A stretch of DNA of 9,051 nucleotides from a candidate division TM6 bacterium UASB124 (lineage in GTDB: Bacteria; Babelota; Babeliae; Babelales; RVW-14). The notes beneath the pieces are model-generated. The model was not told the origin of the DNA, searched no databases, and worked only from the letters and a program-made list of their open reading frames with translations. The translations under genes and the position numbers were made by a program. Where the stretch lies: assembly GCA_945872225.1 (NCBI GenBank), contig CAMBZK010000038.1, positions 1-9,051 of the forward strand, in the 5' to 3' direction. Below, one piece after another: positions 6,562-9,051 of the stretch; within the stretch, counting starts at the first letter, position 1; each line of letters opens with the position of its first letter.

Positions 6562-7329
6562 ATGGGAGTAACAACTAAGGTTGATAGTAAGTTTGCTCGC
6601 AATAGAAGGCGTTTGCGCTTGCACTTTACTCGCCAACGATTAAAACATGGCCTACGTGTTATTCCTAACCTTTTTACGCTAGGAAATGCGTTTTTTGGTT
6701 TTGCTTCTATTATTTTTGCCGCACAAGATAATATCGTCGCGGCGGCATACTTTATCTTGCTAGGAGCGCTGATGGACGGCCTAGACGGCCGTATTGCGCG
6801 CTATATGAAAGTAACGAGCGAATTCGGCACGCAGCTTGATTCGCTCTGTGATGCCGTCTCTTTTTGTGTGGCACCAAGCCTACTCATCTATTTTTGGCAG
6901 CTTCATACGCTGCACAGCTTAGGATTTATTGCCTGCGGGATTTTTTTACTTGCTGGCATTGTACGGCTTGCACGCTTTAATGTTACACATCAACAACAAA
7001 CGGTCTTCTCTATTGGTCTTACCACAACCGTTGCTGGTTGCTTTTTAGCAACAACAGCAATTGCATACCAACGTTATTATTTTTCGAGCAGCGCAAGCAT
7101 CGCATTACTTGCGCTCGTTTTATTTCTTGCCTGGCTTATGACCAGCAATGTTGCTTGTCCAACATTCAAACAGGTCTCACGCAATACCTATGGCATCTTT
7201 ACTGGGGTTACCGTTGCCTTCGTAATTACTATGGGTCTGATCAATGTTCTTCTTTGGGGATTCTTCGCCTATTTTGCTTATATTTTTTTACGCGTTTTTT
7301 GGCTTAAATTTCATACCCCAAAAAATTAA
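6562..7329 (+). CDS. pssA: CDP-diacylglycerol-serine O-phosphatidyltransferase (type II PS synthase)
   Basis: This integral membrane enzyme of the CDP-alcohol phosphatidyltransferase family should join CDP-diacylglycerol and L-serine to phosphatidylserine, releasing CMP; decarboxylation elsewhere would give phosphatidylethanolamine. The full family signature D-x2-DG-x2-AR-x8-G-x3-D-x3-D is present: D72, D75-G76, A79-R80, G89, D93 and D97. These acidic residues bind the divalent metals and CDP. IPNLFTLGNAFFGFASI (from residue 34) and GIVRLARFNV (near 132) resemble PssA rather than PgsA. About seven hydrophobic segments span residues 37 to 248. A strongly basic stretch (residues 13-32, nine Arg or Lys) precedes the first one and should lie on the cytoplasmic face. 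The 255-residue length fits the short membrane type found in many bacteria. Serine specificity is inferred from overall resemblance; another CDP-alcohol transferase of the family remains possible. Confidence 0.87.
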   Translation: MGVTTKVDSKFARNRRRLRLHFTRQRLKHGLRVIPNLFTLGNAFFGFASIIFAAQDNIVAAAYFILLGALMDGLDGRIARYMKVTSEFGTQLDSLCDAVSFCVAPSLLIYFWQLHTLHSLGFIACGIFLLAGIVRLARFNVTHQQQTVFSIGLTTTVAGCFLATTAIAYQRYYFSSSASIALLALVLFLAWLMTSNVACPTFKQVSRNTYGIFTGVTVAFVITMGLINVLLWGFFAYFAYIFLRVFWLKFHTPKN

Positions 7330-7334
7330 TTTTT
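7321..7334. repeat. 14-base AT palindrome at the pssA stop codon
   Basis: AAAAATTAATTTTT reads the same on both strands and contains the pssA TAA stop. It has no GC stem and no loop, so it is a poor terminator. It could bend DNA or help the following -10 element, or be chance in AT-rich sequence. Confidence 0.3.
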
Positions 7335-7342
7335 GATACACT
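7334..7342 (+). promoter_or_regulatory. Possible weak extended -10 promoter for the protease gene
   Basis: TGATACACT matches TGn plus a four-of-six -10 hexamer (TACACT) and parallels TGCTATACT before grpE. No -35 is visible 15-19 bases upstream; A and T runs precede it. Transcription would start near 7349. The 47-base gap between pssA and the protease start leaves room for it, but readthrough from grpE-pssA is equally likely. Confidence 0.28.
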
Positions 7343-7363
7343 GAAATCTCGCCACGCAAAAAA

Positions 7364-7367
7364 AAGG
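7364..7367 (+). promoter_or_regulatory. Ribosome binding site that decides the protease start
   Basis: AAGG after a run of eight A touches ATG 7368 directly but is nine bases from ATG 7377. A ribosome needs such a spacer, so the second ATG is the better start. The choice changes the protein by only three residues. Confidence 0.6.
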
Positions 7368-7376
7368 ATGCTTGCT

Positions 7377-9014
7377 ATGAACCAGATTACCAAAAAAATA
7401 TGTATCACTGGGTCGCTGATATTTTCTGTCTGTGCTCTTGGCACAGGCCTCTTCCTCATTAAACACCAATCAAGCCTTGCTGCTCAACTGGAAGTACTCA
7501 GCAAGACACACCACTTGCCAAAACATACCGATGCAGCAACACTTGCAGGTCCTATTGAACTACGTAACACCTGGCTTGATGTGCAAAAAAAAGTAAAAGA
7601 CACCGTTGTGCAGGTATTTGCTCATGTTTCGGAATTTAATTTACTGGAGCCTTATAAAACACCCGAGCAGCGCGAAGGTTCTGGCAGTGGCTTTTTTGTT
7701 AACAACCAAGGCGATATTGTTTCAAATTATCACGTAGTCGCACAGGCAAGCAGTGTAGAAATTCAGATTCCATCATTCGGCCTTGAACGCTTTGACGTTG
7801 AAATTATTGGCGTTGCACCAGAGCGTGATATCGCACTCCTACGCGTTACTCCAGAAGCTCAAGAAAAAATTAAAGCCAAAATAAAAAAAATACCGTGCCT
7901 GGCCCTCGGCGATTCAGACAATATTCTACGCTCACAAGAGGTACTCGCTATTGGCTACCCCCTCGGGCAAAGCCGCCTCAAAAGTACGCTGGGAATTGTT
8001 AGTGGGCGCGAACGACTTGGTAATTCAGGATTCATTCAAATCACCGCACCCCTCAACCCAGGTAATTCTGGTGGGCCAGCGCTCAACACAGCTGGCGAAG
8101 TGGTTGGCATAAATTCATGTGGTGTTCCAGGCGCACAAAACGTTGGGTACATCATCCCAATCAACGAAGTCAAAAGTGCCCTCAAAGACTTGCCTAATGT
8201 TAAACTCTTGCGCAAGCCAACGCTTGGCTGCCTCTTCACCGCGGCAACCCCTGAAATGGTTAATTACCTCAAAAACCCTGGTGACGGCGGCTGGTACATT
8301 GCAAAAGTATTTAAAGGCACGCTCTTTGAAAGCGTAGGCATCAAAGAAGATGACATGCTCTACGAGGTAAATGGCTACCGCATTGACATGTATGGCGACC
8401 TTGATGTGCCATGGAGCGAAGATAAAGCATCATTATTTGAGTTTTTAAACCGGCTTAATGTGGGTGACCAGTTGACCTTTACCATCTTTCGCAAAGGCGA
8501 ACGTAAAGAGTTTACCTTTAAATTCGAACCTAAATTCTTGCCCCCAATTCGTATGATTTATCCAGAGTTTGAAGCAGAAGCAATTGACTACGAAGTGCTT
8601 GGCGGCATGGTTATTATGCCCCTCACCATCAATCACGTGCTCATGCTCAAGAACGTTGCCCCTGACTTGGTACGCTTTGGCAAGATCGAACAGCAGCATG
8701 AACCTGCACTTATTGTGACCAATATTTTGCCAAACTCACAAGCATTCAAAGCACGTATTTTAAGCCCTGGTGAAATTATTGAGCAAGTAAACGGAACTAA
8801 AGTAAAAACACTGGCAGATTTCCGTAGCGCAATCAAAGAAAGTGCAAAAACACGGTACATCACCCTGAGAACCGATGATAATTTTTATGCAGTGCTCTCG
8901 GTAGACAAAATTGTTCGTGAAGAAGATTTACTCACCGGACGCTACTTTTTCAAAAAATCGCCATTGCTCGCTTTGCGTGATAATCGTACTCCTTCGCCAA
9001 AAAAAATATCCTGA
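7377..9014 (+). CDS. htrA: Membrane-anchored Deg/HtrA-family serine protease with DEG9-like C-terminus
   Basis: This 545-residue trypsin-like protease probably degrades damaged or misfolded envelope proteins. A positive start (NQITKK) and a hydrophobic segment at residues 8-26 form a signal anchor or uncleaved signal peptide; no lipobox Cys is evident, so the protease part should face the periplasm. The catalytic triad is H119 (SNYHVV), D151 (ERDIALL) and S231 (NPGNSGGP). A first PDZ domain covers about residues 282-385. The remainder does not look like the second PDZ of E. coli DegP: a link with LGGMVIMPLT near residue 405 and a PDZ-like stretch from about 442 (PALIVTNILPNSQAF) recall the PDZ_3 part of plant DEG9-type proteases, as does GAQNVGYIIP in the catalytic domain. 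The symbol is a family label only. No sigmaE-like promoter is seen. Its place after grpE and pssA suggests a stress or envelope role. Confidence 0.9.
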   Translation: MNQITKKICITGSLIFSVCALGTGLFLIKHQSSLAAQLEVLSKTHHLPKHTDAATLAGPIELRNTWLDVQKKVKDTVVQVFAHVSEFNLLEPYKTPEQREGSGSGFFVNNQGDIVSNYHVVAQASSVEIQIPSFGLERFDVEIIGVAPERDIALLRVTPEAQEKIKAKIKKIPCLALGDSDNILRSQEVLAIGYPLGQSRLKSTLGIVSGRERLGNSGFIQITAPLNPGNSGGPALNTAGEVVGINSCGVPGAQNVGYIIPINEVKSALKDLPNVKLLRKPTLGCLFTAATPEMVNYLKNPGDGGWYIAKVFKGTLFESVGIKEDDMLYEVNGYRIDMYGDLDVPWSEDKASLFEFLNRLNVGDQLTFTIFRKGERKEFTFKFEPKFLPPIRMIYPEFEAEAIDYEVLGGMVIMPLTINHVLMLKNVAPDLVRFGKIEQQHEPALIVTNILPNSQAFKARILSPGEIIEQVNGTKVKTLADFRSAIKESAKTRYITLRTDDNFYAVLSVDKIVREEDLLTGRYFFKKSPLLALRDNRTPSPKKIS

Positions 9015-9034
9015 GACGGTAAACATGAAACGCT

Positions 9035-9051
9035 ATGAAAAAAGATAAAAA
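9035..9051 (+). CDS. Possible start of a downstream gene (partial)
   Basis: ATG at 9035 opens a frame (Met-Lys-Lys-Asp-Lys) that is still open at the window edge, 20 bases after the protease stop. A nearer ATG at 9025 closes after seven codons at TAA 9046-9048. No strong ribosome site is visible. Only five codons can be read, so this is a guess from the tight gene spacing. Confidence 0.25.

Overview
The window carries eight complete genes, all on the + strand, plus the tail of one upstream gene and a possible start of a downstream one. The DNA is moderately AT-rich with many A and T runs. Genes are tightly packed and often overlap, and good Shine-Dalgarno (AAGGAG) sites precede several starts. 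The gene set (UDP-glucose dehydrogenase, GT-B glycosyltransferases, a membrane phosphatidylserine synthase, and an HtrA protease with an N-terminal membrane anchor) suggests a bacterium with a glycan-covered, probably Gram-negative envelope. The DEG9-like protease and the general style of the proteins make me think of a streamlined, host-associated lineage such as Candidatus Dependentiae (TM6). That is an impression from recall, not something the sequence proves.

Region 1 (1-5926) is a surface-glycan cluster that reads as one operon. After the end of an unidentified upstream gene (1-84) come two GT4 glycosyltransferases whose reading frames overlap by 50 bases (97-1380 and 1331-2488). They are followed by UDP-glucose 6-dehydrogenase (2509-3900), a third, divergent GT4-type enzyme (3913-5139) and a SAM-dependent methyltransferase (5120-5926) that overlaps it by 20 bases. 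Together they can make UDP-glucuronate, transfer sugars to a growing glycan and perhaps methylate a product. No flippase, polymerase or exporter lies in the window, so the pathway must continue elsewhere.

Region 2 (5927-9014) is a housekeeping and stress unit. A 114-base intergenic space holds the best promoter candidate of the window (an extended -10, TGCTATACT). It drives grpE (6041-6553), which is followed with an 8-base gap by pssA (6562-7329) and then by a membrane-anchored serine protease of the Deg/HtrA family (7377-9014). That protease resembles plant DEG9-type enzymes more than E. coli DegP. A second, weaker extended -10 may serve it separately.

I find no tRNA, rRNA, CRISPR array, insertion sequence or convincing rho-independent terminator. 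No stretch over 300 bases lacks a gene. I see no clearly new system. The points most worth a second look are the DEG9-like protease architecture, the grpE-pssA-protease linkage, the 50-base gene overlap and the altered active-site motifs of the third glycosyltransferase.
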